Translations under genes and position numbers: made by a program
The notes under the pieces: model-generated
Told to the model about the DNA's origin: nothing
The model's database searches: none
Seen by the model: the letters and a program-made list of their open reading frames with translations, nothing else
NCBI GenBank assembly: GCA_039024315.1
Contig: JBCCQN010000187.1
Location: forward strand, 1 to 16,261
Length of the DNA: 16,261 bases
Source: JBCAWW01 sp039024315
GTDB lineage: Bacteria; Bacteroidota; Bacteroidia; J057
Reading direction: 5' to 3'
Shown here: one piece after another, positions 1-8,068 of the stretch
Layout of the letters: each line of letters begins with the position of its first letter
How positions within the stretch are numbered: position 1 is the first letter of the stretch

Positions 1-3000
1 GAGCCACAGTTGTTAGTGGCGATCAAGGTTACGGTATAAGAACCATCAAAGGCATAAACATGCGTTGGATTAGGATCAGTAGTGGTTGGAGAACCATCAC
101 CAAAGTCCCAAACTACGCTTGCGCCCGGAGTTGATTGGTTGGTAAAGTCGTAAGTATAACCAAAGTCCTGTGGCGTACTACCAGCCGCAACCGGAGTAAA
201 CTCAAGGGTTACGTTGATATCATCGGTACTTTCACAGCCCGTAGGATCGGTTACCGTTACGGTGTAGTTACCATCATTGGTCGCATAGATGGTCTGCGTA
301 GTCTCGCCCGTGCTCCATGCATACGAAGCACCTGGGTTACCAGCATCCAACAATACGCTATCACAAGCTGTAAGGTCAGCCCCTAGGTCCACTACAGGAT
401 CGACTCCTGGAGTGATGATGACCGTCTCCGTGATATCACAACCATTCGGGTTGGTTACCGTCACCGTGATAGTATCGGCCCCAGTAGCTGGAGGACTGAG
501 CGTGATGGTTTGTGAAGTAGCACCTGTACTCCATGCGTAAGTCGCACCAGGGTTTAGGGCATCTAAGGTCACATCATCACAAGAAGAGATCGTACCACCA
601 AGGTTGAGCGATGGGGCTGCTAATACCTCGACATAAATAGAATCCAAGGAGGTACAGCCATTGATATCAACCGTAACGAAGTAGGTTCCAGAAGCGGTAA
701 CAGGTAGCTGTTGATTTACCTGTCCAGGAACGTTCCAAGTATAAACCGAACCAGGATTACCTGCATCTAGGGTAGTTGGTCCACAGGAAACGATGGAGTC
801 AGGTCCCAAGTCCACTATTGGAGAAGGCAGAATCGTAACGTTGATACTATCTACGCCCGAACAACCATCGGCACTCAATACATCCACAAAATAAGTTCCG
901 GAGGTATCGATAACAATGGAGGAAGTCATATCACCTGTATTCCACAAATAGCTAGTGATACTCGGATTGGATGCGTCAAGTACTAAGCCCGCACATGACA
1001 CTACATCCGCCCCAAGATCAACTGGTACCGGAGGAGCGACAAGGATATGAATCGGCGTACGTGGCTCGCTCGGGCAAGCCCCTGATCCGCCCCCGCCAGT
1101 AACGATTGGTCCTAAGCCTGGGTTTTGAGTACCCTGACCACCAAAGTTAGCCGTAGCAGTTGTCGCCCAATCGGTTGCGTCATTGTTATCAAAGGTACCT
1201 ACACGGTAAACGTTTTGCGCCGTAACGGGAGAACTCACATCGATACCAGGACCAGACCATTGACCTGTAATGTCGATGGTAACGCCATTGATAGTCGGCG
1301 CAAAGGTTTGGATATCAGCATCAGAGTAATTGAAGAACATCACATCGATGACTACGTTATTGGCATCAAGCAAGACAATCCAGCCTTCTGCTCCACCATT
1401 CCAGAGGATATTACCTCCCCAGAAATTAGGACCGGCGGCGGCATTGTCAGCACGTTGGCGAATCTCACCCGGCTGCATAACTCCATTCATGGTCCAAGTG
1501 ATTACCTCCACTACGTTGATATTGGCGGCACCATCTTCCCCAATGGCAACGGTCCAACCCGTAACATCGACAGGAGTATTACCGGTGTTTTGTACCTCAA
1601 GGTAGTCAGGCCCCTGTAGCTCCGCTTCGGTAATTTTGATAAGCGGCACAGAACCCGCCGTAATGGCCTCTACATAAAGAGTAGTGTCATTGGTTAAGAA
1701 ACCTGTCTGGAAATCGGCAGTATCAATCCCCACGGGAATACCGCCTACTGGATCAGTAAACCAGATGTAGTTATAAGCAGTATCATTGATAACACTCGCC
1801 ACGGTCGAATCAGGCGTACAAAGTACAATCGTGTCCATCACTGCGGTAGGTGCAGGAGGACGAACCGTAACATCCGTGGTGCTGAAGATGGTATCATTGC
1901 CATTAACCGCGTCTGCTCCTAGATCAGTAAAAGCCGTAAAGTTAAAGGTTCCTCCCACATTGGTGTTGACAGTACCTACTACGACATTGAGCGTATCACC
2001 AGGGTTGACCGGACCAGGTACTGTGGTCGTGATAGTACCACTCGCGGCACCTGAGTAGTTGACTGTGACGGGGATATTTACCTGCGGTAGAACGCCAGTA
2101 TTGGTAATCTGGATTTCGACTACTGCAGAGTCAGAATTACACTCTGTACCACCTGGTTGCAGCACTGCTAGGGCTCCCATATCATTATCTACCAGCTCGC
2201 GAATGTTGATCGCATCTATTGAGATATCACTAGTAAAGGAGTTGCCTCTCTCACCCGTAAAGATGATACGGATAGACTGTCCTAACCAAGGTGATAAGTC
2301 AACTGTATCGAGCTTCCAAGGATCACCATTAGCGGTTTGCTGTGGCCCAACCCAGTTGGCAACGTTGGTAATACCTGAGTTTGCTTCAACATCTACAGAT
2401 AGGAAACCAATCGCTGCGCCAAACATATGGTAAGCATAGAAAAGAGAAGGATTAGTGGCATTCGTCAGATCTATACAATTTGATCTTAGGATCGCTTGGG
2501 CTCCCGTTGGAGGACCAGAAGTCTCCATGTAGATATAGTTAGCTCCCTCAAAAGCACTATTTGGCCCAGTACCCGTAGAGCCAGTACCACCTGAATTAAC
2601 CTCCCAGTCGATCTGGGCATTCGGATCATTGGCAAACTCAAGGAAAGTAGTAGTACCAGGGGTGTAAGTTTCAAAGTCCTCCACAAATGGTAAAGGAGAA
2701 GCAGGTTCACTGATAATCACCTCCATTAAGGTATCATTGCCTAAGTTGGTATCGCCAGCCAATCCTGATGTCCAAGAGGTAATATTGTAAGGTCCTGGAA
2801 CAGAAAGGTCAACTGGGAAAAATGGTACGGCGATGGAGTTACCGGGTAAAATCGTGTCCGGAATAGAGATCGTACTGATCGTGCCATTGTCAAGCTGAAA
2901 TGACACATCAAAACCACCTTTAATGGAGTCCGTTCCTAGATTACTTACTTGCACAATGACCGTATCGTTGGCGAGTAGCCCACAACCCCCAATCGGATCA

Positions 3001-6000
3001 AGCAAGGCAGTAACCCCTACATCTTGGGGTAGTACATCTACTACGCTCACATCATCGATGGCAATATCGTGGACCGAACCATTGCCATTGTTATTGTTGA
3101 CACGGAAACGGAAGGCAAATACACCAGGGAAGGCCGCCATATTGAGTTCAATCAAGTTCCAATTGTTGTCTTTATGCACAATTGGAGGGATGAAATCATA
3201 GGTGATCGTACCATTGTAGATCAAGTCAATATGCATTTCATTTTCTTGAGAACCAGCGACTCCTTGGGAGTTGTTGGAGTGATACCAGAAACTAAACTTA
3301 GGCGACATAAGGCCCGAGACATCAAAACAGGGGGTTATCAGGGTTACAGAATCACCGTCAAATCCCGTATCCTCCACATAAGCGTAAAAGCCGCTACCAC
3401 CTGTAGTATGGTCAAAAGCTGGCCCCGTACCGCCTGTTGGCGTACCATTGTTGTCAAACAACCAATCTTGCCCACTGTCATCGGCTTGCTGGATCCAGCC
3501 TGTGGGCAAACTACCACCAGGATTATCAAAGTCTTCGATGTATGGGAAGGAAGAAATGGCATTAAAGTGCTCAACGTTGTAACCAATGATACTGTCATTA
3601 CCCGTATTAGTATCACCCGTAAGAGTAGGCCAACCATCAAATACATAGGTCGCTCCTACTGTACTAAGGTCAGCAGTAGCAGTGAAGGTAAAGGTTTTAG
3701 TTTGACCTGGTAGGAGCGTATCGTTAAAAGTCTCTGTCGTTACTACTCCCGCTAAGCGGAACGATAAGTCGAAGGTAAAGGCCGTATCAGTACCAAAATT
3801 GCGTATCTGAATCGAGATTGCATTGTTTGCTTGTAGGCCACAACCAGAGATAGGTAAGACAAAGGCAACAGCCCCTAAATCGGTTGGTAAAGGCGTAAAT
3901 TCATCCGCCCCAATATCTGGAGTAGTTGCACTACGCGCATCTCCATCAATATCCGTCAATAGTCCCGTAGAGGGATCTCCGACATTGTTAGGTAAGGTCC
4001 CAGCAATGTGTAGGTCTGTGGTGGAGACAAAATCAGGATTGCCTTCTAAGGAGTTTACGTTTGCACCTGGTGCTGCCGTCTGCCAAGCGACTAGGTCTAC
4101 CGGAGAACCCAGCCCACCTAGGTTAGCGATATTTCCGCCAGCATTATAGAGGTTGTAATCCAAACTATCTATTCCTAGGTAACCATCATCAAGCCAGATC
4201 GCAAAACTGCCGGTACCATTGGCGATATTACTGCGCACATCTACACTAATTGGATCATTGATCCGGAGTCCTACATTACCGGAAAAGCTGTTGCCAAATA
4301 CATCCGTTGACTCAATGTCAAAGAGATAGGCACCATAATCTGTATTAGACTGCATCATATTGTTCGCAATAATCGAACGCTGAGTCGGACTAATACCATC
4401 GTTACCATCTAAGACATAAAAGCCCCAATCATTAGTGGAAACTGAATTTTCTTGAACATTAAAATGATTGACGTCAATCATAAAAATACCATCTCCTTGG
4501 GTATTGCGAATGCCAGAGACTTGGTTGCCAATCACGGTAACGGAATCTTGATCATCCATTTCGATACCAAAGTCATCAGCACCGGTGAGTACGTTATTGA
4601 GGAGCGTATGACCTACCGTTAGTAAAGGCTCGTTTCCTTCTAGCGTAATACTCTTTTCTCCACCCGTGATCGTACAGTTAGATACAGTGAGGTAGCTAGC
4701 ATTTTGACCTGCATTATTATCATTGATCGTTGAGCTAGATGCTACAACCCCAGCCACATCAAAGGTTGCACTTGGATTGAGGGTGATGATGACATTGTCA
4801 ATGGTATTATGATCCGCATTTTGGGTAAGAAGGAAACCCCACCCCTCTGAAACATTTTGGTTTTCCACCGTCATGTTAGTGAAGGTGATATAGTCTGCTC
4901 CCGAGAGGAGGACCGTCGCTTGTTCCGTAGCATTGGCATCGTAGGTTAATACCGGAGCGTTAGTACCCCCGTCAAAGGTTACGGTATTGGTAGCATTAGA
5001 ACCGATTAACTGAGGAATAGTAAGCTGATCGGTATAGGTGCCAGGCTGTACATTGAAGACGACTGGGCCACATAGACCAAAGGTGGCTAGGTCAGCAGCA
5101 GCTTCGCTGAACGTTTGGTAGTTCGTACCTCCTGTCGGCTGGGTACCATCGATGGTATAAGTCCCAATCAAGCCAGGTTGAACCGAAAGAGTATCGACAT
5201 TAAGTGCAAGCGCTGGGTCTATCAAACCAGAAGCGGCTGTAAAATTGACTCCAGAAGCAATGGTATAAAGTCCCGGCGTGGATAAGTCAGCCGTAGCCGT
5301 GAAAGTAAAGCTAAAAGTAGCACCCGGCGCCAGCGTACCTGGTCCAGCTAAAGTCTCGGTTACGGGACCGCTATTGATCGGACCTGTGATCGTATAGGTA
5401 GCTTCAATATCAGTAAGGTTGAGCGTTGAGGAACCAACATTTTGAATATCGATAGTCACTGGCTCTGAAGCTGTAAAAGAACAGGCCGGGCTGGTAGGAT
5501 TAGTCGTTCCAGCATGGATGAGATCATGAGGAGCTGGTTCGAAGATAGTAACATCATCAATAGAAGCGTCACTCCTAAAACCACTTCCCTTCTCACCAAT
5601 AAATCTGATCTGAATTACTTGTCCTGCATACAAGCCTAAGCTTACCGAGCGAATGCCCCAAGCATCTGAACCCGCTGTCTGTTGTTGCCCTTGCAATGAG
5701 TCAACTGTAATCCATGTTCCATTGGAGAGGACCTGAGTTACGAGATAACCCATTTCAGAGCCATACATGTGGTAGGCATACTCGAGAGTTGGCCCCGTGA
5801 CACCCGAAAGGTCGATACATGGGGAGATCAAGTCATATACCGAGCCATTTGCTCCGCCTGAAGTCTCAATAAACATATAGATACCGCCAGGCGTACCAAA
5901 GTTGGTATTGTCAAAGAATGGTCCGGTGTCAGAGGAGTTTTCGTTAGCTCCCGTAGCATCCTCAACATTCCATACATTAGTCGGAGACAAATTGCCTCGA

Positions 6001-7157
6001 GTCCAGCCATTGACTAGTGTGCCTGGATTGCCAACAATGAAGGTTTCAAAATCTTCTACCCAAGGCTGCCCCGGTAATACAACCGCATTACTGCTGATCA
6101 CATTTGAGGTTGCCATCGTATCATTGGCCAAATTGGCGTCGGGACCACCGGTCAAGAATTCGACATAGCCATCAAAGGTATAGGTACCGCCAGCACTCAT
6201 ATTGTAGTTGGTACTCATGACGACATTCATATTACCTCCTGGTTCTAAGAAACCAGTAGTAAGCGTAGTTTGGAAGCTCTGTGGATTTACCCCCGTTGCA
6301 TTAATGGTGATTTGAGCGTTGTCAGCTGGAAATTTCACGGTATCAGTACCGAAGTTAAACAAGCTCACCTCCACGGTTTCAGCAGCACCAAAGCAAGCAG
6401 CATTACCGCTGGTAGGAGATATCAATCCGTTCAAAGACAAATCCTTAGGACCGACCACGAGGGGTAAACTTTGGTTCCAAGTAGCCGAAATTTCTGCTGC
6501 CGTTAGAGCGCGGCTATACATTCTGAACTCATCCATCAATCCCCCTGGCGCTAAACCAGTACTGGTCGCCGCTCCCACTCTAAAAGGTCCTGCCCCAGAT
6601 ACTGTAATAGGAGCTTGGGGAACAGTACTGACCAAAACCCCATCTAGATAGGCGCGGATTTCAGGTACCGAATTGTCATATACATAATGCATGACGTGAG
6701 GTGCCACGGTAGCGCCACCATTGATCGTTACATCTGCGATTCCTGTACCTCGTAAAATCCAGTTACCAGCGCCAGCTACCCCATTGGTAAAGCAACGGAA
6801 GTTACCTGCAGTAGGATCTCCAAAAATGTAGTAGAGCGTCGTACTTGGTTGGATGTTACTCGTCCAAAAACTGATCGTCCAATCACCCGTAAGGTTGGTG
6901 GGCCAGCCAGTGTCCACAAAGTCAGCGGTGGAAGCACCTCCCGTACCAATGAGCGCATTACCAAATTGGCCCGTTGGCCCTTGGGTTTGCCCCCCGATAA
7001 TCGTCGCCGGATTGGTACCAACTGGGCTACTGGCAAAGTTTGCCACTGCCGTACCGGTACCATCAAATTTGTAGTACATCAGCTCTGGCACCCCTTGGGC
7101 GAGGAGCAGACCACTTGTACCACACAATAACAATAGTAGTAAGAGTTTTCTCATCAT
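1..7157 (-). CDS. Giant modular secreted/surface protein (LamG, CARDB, MAM, beta-helix, LTD, PKD), C-terminus outside window
   Basis: An open frame of about 2385 codons has no stop and leaves the window at its left edge. The first two codons are both ATG (7157 or 7154). They open a signal peptide: MMRK, a run of seven Leu, and a likely cleavage after LLLAQ near residue 21. Domain order with approximate residues: LamG/ConA-like jellyroll 25-230 (ends with DEFRMYSRAL); CARDB-like beta-sandwich 235-350; MAM-like 363-538 (ends SDASIDDVTI); CARDB 540-653; right-handed parallel beta-helix 663-1088; CARDB 1092-1200; MAM-like 1200-1375; CARDB 1376-1481; MAM-like 1486-1657; CARDB 1656-1763; Ig-like 1765-1831; lamin-tail (LTD) 1833-2018; four Cys-paired Ig/PKD-like repeats from about 2043; then a true PKD domain with WDFGDGS. 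The modules suggest glycan or protein binding at the cell surface. A T9SS sorting domain is expected beyond the window (inference). No enzymatic active site is recognisable, so adhesin versus polysaccharide-binding protein is undecided. Confidence 0.9.
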   Translation of the reverse strand, partial: MMRKLLLLLLLCGTSGLLLAQGVPELMYYKFDGTGTAVANFASSPVGTNPATIIGGQTQGPTGQFGNALIGTGGASTADFVDTGWPTNLTGDWTISFWTSNIQPSTTLYYIFGDPTAGNFRCFTNGVAGAGNWILRGTGIADVTINGGATVAPHVMHYVYDNSVPEIRAYLDGVLVSTVPQAPITVSGAGPFRVGAATSTGLAPGGLMDEFRMYSRALTAAEISATWNQSLPLVVGPKDLSLNGLISPTSGNAACFGAAETVEVSLFNFGTDTVKFPADNAQITINATGVNPQSFQTTLTTGFLEPGGNMNVVMSTNYNMSAGGTYTFDGYVEFLTGGPDANLANDTMATSNVISSNAVVLPGQPWVEDFETFIVGNPGTLVNGWTRGNLSPTNVWNVEDATGANENSSDTGPFFDNTNFGTPGGIYMFIETSGGANGSVYDLISPCIDLSGVTGPTLEYAYHMYGSEMGYLVTQVLSNGTWITVDSLQGQQQTAGSDAWGIRSVSLGLYAGQVIQIRFIGEKGSGFRSDASIDDVTIFEPAPHDLIHAGTTNPTSPACSFTASEPVTIDIQNVGSSTLNLTDIEATYTITGPINSGPVTETLAGPGTLAPGATFSFTFTATADLSTPGLYTIASGVNFTAASGLIDPALALNVDTLSVQPGLIGTYTIDGTQPTGGTNYQTFSEAAADLATFGLCGPVVFNVQPGTYTDQLTIPQLIGSNATNTVTFDGGTNAPVLTYDANATEQATVLLSGADYITFTNMTVENQNVSEGWGFLLTQNADHNTIDNVIITLNPSATFDVAGVVASSSTINDNNAGQNASYLTVSNCTITGGEKSITLEGNEPLLTVGHTLLNNVLTGADDFGIEMDDQDSVTVIGNQVSGIRNTQGDGIFMIDVNHFNVQENSVSTNDWGFYVLDGNDGISPTQRSIIANNMMQSNTDYGAYLFDIESTDVFGNSFSGNVGLRINDPISVDVRSNIANGTGSFAIWLDDGYLGIDSLDYNLYNAGGNIANLGGLGSPVDLVAWQTAAPGANVNSLEGNPDFVSTTDLHIAGTLPNNVGDPSTGLLTDIDGDARSATTPDIGADEFTPLPTDLGAVAFVLPISGCGLQANNAISIQIRNFGTDTAFTFDLSFRLAGVVTTETFNDTLLPGQTKTFTFTATADLSTVGATYVFDGWPTLTGDTNTGNDSIIGYNVEHFNAISSFPYIEDFDNPGGSLPTGWIQQADDSGQDWLFDNNGTPTGGTGPAFDHTTGGSGFYAYVEDTGFDGDSVTLITPCFDVSGLMSPKFSFWYHSNNSQGVAGSQENEMHIDLIYNGTITYDFIPPIVHKDNNWNLIELNMAAFPGVFAFRFRVNNNNGNGSVHDIAIDDVSVVDVLPQDVGVTALLDPIGGCGLLANDTVIVQVSNLGTDSIKGGFDVSFQLDNGTISTISIPDTILPGNSIAVPFFPVDLSVPGPYNITSWTSGLAGDTNLGNDTLMEVIISEPASPLPFVEDFETYTPGTTTFLEFANDPNAQIDWEVNSGGTGSTGTGPNSAFEGANYIYMETSGPPTGAQAILRSNCIDLTNATNPSLFYAYHMFGAAIGFLSVDVEANSGITNVANWVGPQQTANGDPWKLDTVDLSPWLGQSIRIIFTGERGNSFTSDISIDAINIRELVDNDMGALAVLQPGGTECNSDSAVVEIQITNTGVLPQVNIPVTVNYSGAASGTITTTVPGPVNPGDTLNVVVGTVNTNVGGTFNFTAFTDLGADAVNGNDTIFSTTDVTVRPPAPTAVMDTIVLCTPDSTVASVINDTAYNYIWFTDPVGGIPVGIDTADFQTGFLTNDTTLYVEAITAGSVPLIKITEAELQGPDYLEVQNTGNTPVDVTGWTVAIGEDGAANINVVEVITWTMNGVMQPGEIRQRADNAAAGPNFWGGNILWNGGAEGWIVLLDANNVVIDVMFFNYSDADIQTFAPTINGVTIDITGQWSGPGIDVSSPVTAQNVYRVGTFDNNDATDWATTATANFGGQGTQNPGLGPIVTGGGGSGACPSEPRTPIHILVAPPVPVDLGADVVSCAGLVLDASNPSITSYLWNTGDMTSSIVIDTSGTYFVDVLSADGCSGVDSINVTILPSPIVDLGPDSIVSCGPTTLDAGNPGSVYTWNVPGQVNQQLPVTASGTYFVTVDINGCTSLDSIYVEVLAAPSLNLGGTISSCDDVTLDALNPGATYAWSTGATSQTITLSPPATGADTITVTVTNPNGCDITETVIITPGVDPVVDLGADLTACDSVLLDAGNPGASYAWSTGETTQTIYATNDGNYTVTVTDPTGCESTDDINVTLEFTPVAAGSTPQDFGYTYDFTNQSTPGASVVWDFGDGSPTTTDPNPTHVYAFDGSYTVTLIATNNCG
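206..1030 (-). repeat. Four tandem ~66-aa Ig/PKD-like repeats in the giant protein
   Basis: Four consecutive protein repeats lie at about 839-1030, 632-836, 412-628 and 206-411. Each has the pattern (V/L)(D/N)LG, a Cys four to five residues later, then LDA(G/S/L)NP, then Y-x-W, then TYFV or YTVTV, and a second Cys in (D/N/T)GC near the end. The DNA is diverged, so this is a protein-level repeat. Such repeats with a LDAGNPG...W-S-TG core are common in gliding-motility and T9SS-secreted proteins of Bacteroidota. Two Cys per repeat suggest one disulphide per module (inference). Confidence 0.8.
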
Positions 7158-7188
7158 GTGTTAGGCGTAATTAGGTTAGAATAGTATA

Positions 7189-7217
7189 AGAAGTTAGCTG
7201 AGGCAGATTACCTCAAA
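7189..7217 (-). promoter_or_regulatory. Possible Bacteroidota promoter for the giant protein gene
   Basis: On the minus strand a TTTG (7214-7217) is followed after 17 nt by TAACTTCT (7189-7196). This matches TAnnTTTG only in the first part. It lies about 32 nt upstream of the ATG pair. The match is partial, so this is weak. No Shine-Dalgarno sequence precedes the start, as is usual in this phylum. Confidence 0.22.
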
Positions 7218-7306
7218 AGAAAGTTGTCATCATAAGCTAGTCAGATAAGCGCTAAAATGCTATCCATGTATGATAATATCCCCACGCTCGAAATAAGTCT
7301 CAGTAA

Positions 7307-7459
7307 CTAAGAAAGCGCTGCTTGCAAAAGAGGAACAGCCTCTTCATGTAAGAGACGCGCTTTTTTGATATTACTTGCGAGGGAATCATGATTTTTATCA
7401 GTCTTTGCCCCTCGTTCAATCTCCGCTAGTACTTCTTTCAAACCAAGTGAACCACACAG
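7307..7459 (-). pseudogene. Relic of an Hpt (histidine phosphotransfer) domain, C-terminal part
   Basis: Fifty codons followed by TAG read GSLGLKEVLAEIERGAKT, then a charged linker and KKARLLHEEAVPLLQAALS. This follows the last three helices of Hpt domains, where the helix after the active-site HxLK has a (L/Y)GLKEL...EIE pattern and the last helix ends in a (V/L)PxL motif. No start codon lies in frame nearby: a stop is met about 18 nt further upstream. The in-frame codons just before (about 7460-7471) read RKIE where an intact domain would have HKLK, so the phospho-accepting His may have been lost. An antisense relation to the receiver relic further right suggests a former divergent pair. 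Family assignment is by eye only. Confidence 0.4.
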
Positions 7460-7617
7460 CTCTATTTTCCTCGGTCTTCATACTAAATACTATTGTCTAA
7501 GTACTTAAAAAACCTAATTCCACCGTATGAAGGGGCTGAAGTACGTATCCTTGAATAAATTGCTAATTTACTTCGCCAATTGAAACCCCTGAAGGAATTA
7601 AACTATCTCATAAATCA

Positions 7618-7901
7618 AGAATTTTTGTCCTGATAATGATCCTCTGTTTGCTGAAATACTTTTAGACCATCTCTAAGATGGGCTCCCTCGCGATTGAAGA
7701 GATTTTTTTGGCAAAGATCGATCGCAAATCAGACCTGATCGTTTTGGATTATCATCTTAACTCACGAGAAAAAACGAAGTTAATAGGGTGGGTATATTGC
7801 GAGAAATCAAAGGGCAGCAAAAAGCGATCCCCATCACAATGCTTTCGAGTCAAGAAAGCTATGCTAAAGCCAGTCAAAAGAAGCGTTCGGCGAAGTCGTA
7901 A
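7618..7901 (+). pseudogene. Frame-broken CheY-like response regulator receiver domain
   Basis: The receiver signature is spread over shifting frames. RIFVL begins at 7618. The frame then changes at about 7632 to DNDPLFAEILLDHL, which hits TAA at 7674. In the first frame SDLIVLDYHLNSREK lies at about 7729-7773. The frame then changes again, and VGILREIKGQQKAIPITMLSSQESYAKA runs from 7788 to a TAA at 7899. These are the acidic pocket, the phospho-acceptor Asp in LIVLDYHL and the T/S switch strand (TMLSSQE) of a receiver in the right order. The segment between the first helix and the phospho-acceptor strand is about 50 nt shorter than normal, and the conserved Lys region is missing. At least three lesions make this a pseudogene. 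Sequencing error is unlikely to cause all of them. Confidence 0.72.
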
Positions 7902-8068
7902 AATTGCAAAAACCAAGCGCTAAACCACTATAATCGCCGTCGAATGAAATAAGTAAGTAGGACTTTCTTGGCTATATAGGGGAGGAATACTAGGCAATAA
8001 CAGGCTCGTCAAAAGGCGTTTCACCGAGGCATATCTTGGCTAGATAGCCTATACAATACATTTCGCTA

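Larger units (their letters stand above)
7158..8068. other. Gene-free region with decayed signalling-gene relics
   Basis: This 911-nt stretch between two minus-strand genes has no intact gene. It contains the Hpt-like and receiver-like relics annotated separately. Around 7527-7633 on the plus strand a further broken frame reads EGAEVRILE, a stop, then IANLLRQLKPLKELNYLINQE; I cannot assign it. Positions 7902-8068 show nothing coding. The run of fragments suggests a small signalling locus that was lost by point mutation and deletion (inference). Confidence 0.6.

Noticed and set aside
1125..1619. A 164-aa plus-strand ORF opposite the giant gene.
   Set aside because: It is antisense to the well-supported LTD region and has no domain pattern. 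The same applies to the 214-aa plus-strand frame at 3069-3713.
7122..7157. Lipoprotein signal (Cys12 after the Leu run) in the giant protein.
   Set aside because: LLLC lacks the small residue required before Cys in a lipobox, and a normal signal peptidase I site (LLAQ) follows.
7678..7923. An 81-aa basic plus-strand ORF as a novel small protein.
   Set aside because: Only its middle (DLIVLDYHLNS) makes sense. The basic end is an out-of-frame reading of a receiver domain, so it is part of a pseudogene.
8038..8049. Palindrome GGCTAGATAGCC just after the glycosyltransferase gene as a terminator.
   Set aside because: A 2-nt loop is too tight for a hairpin, and no T-tract follows on the minus strand.
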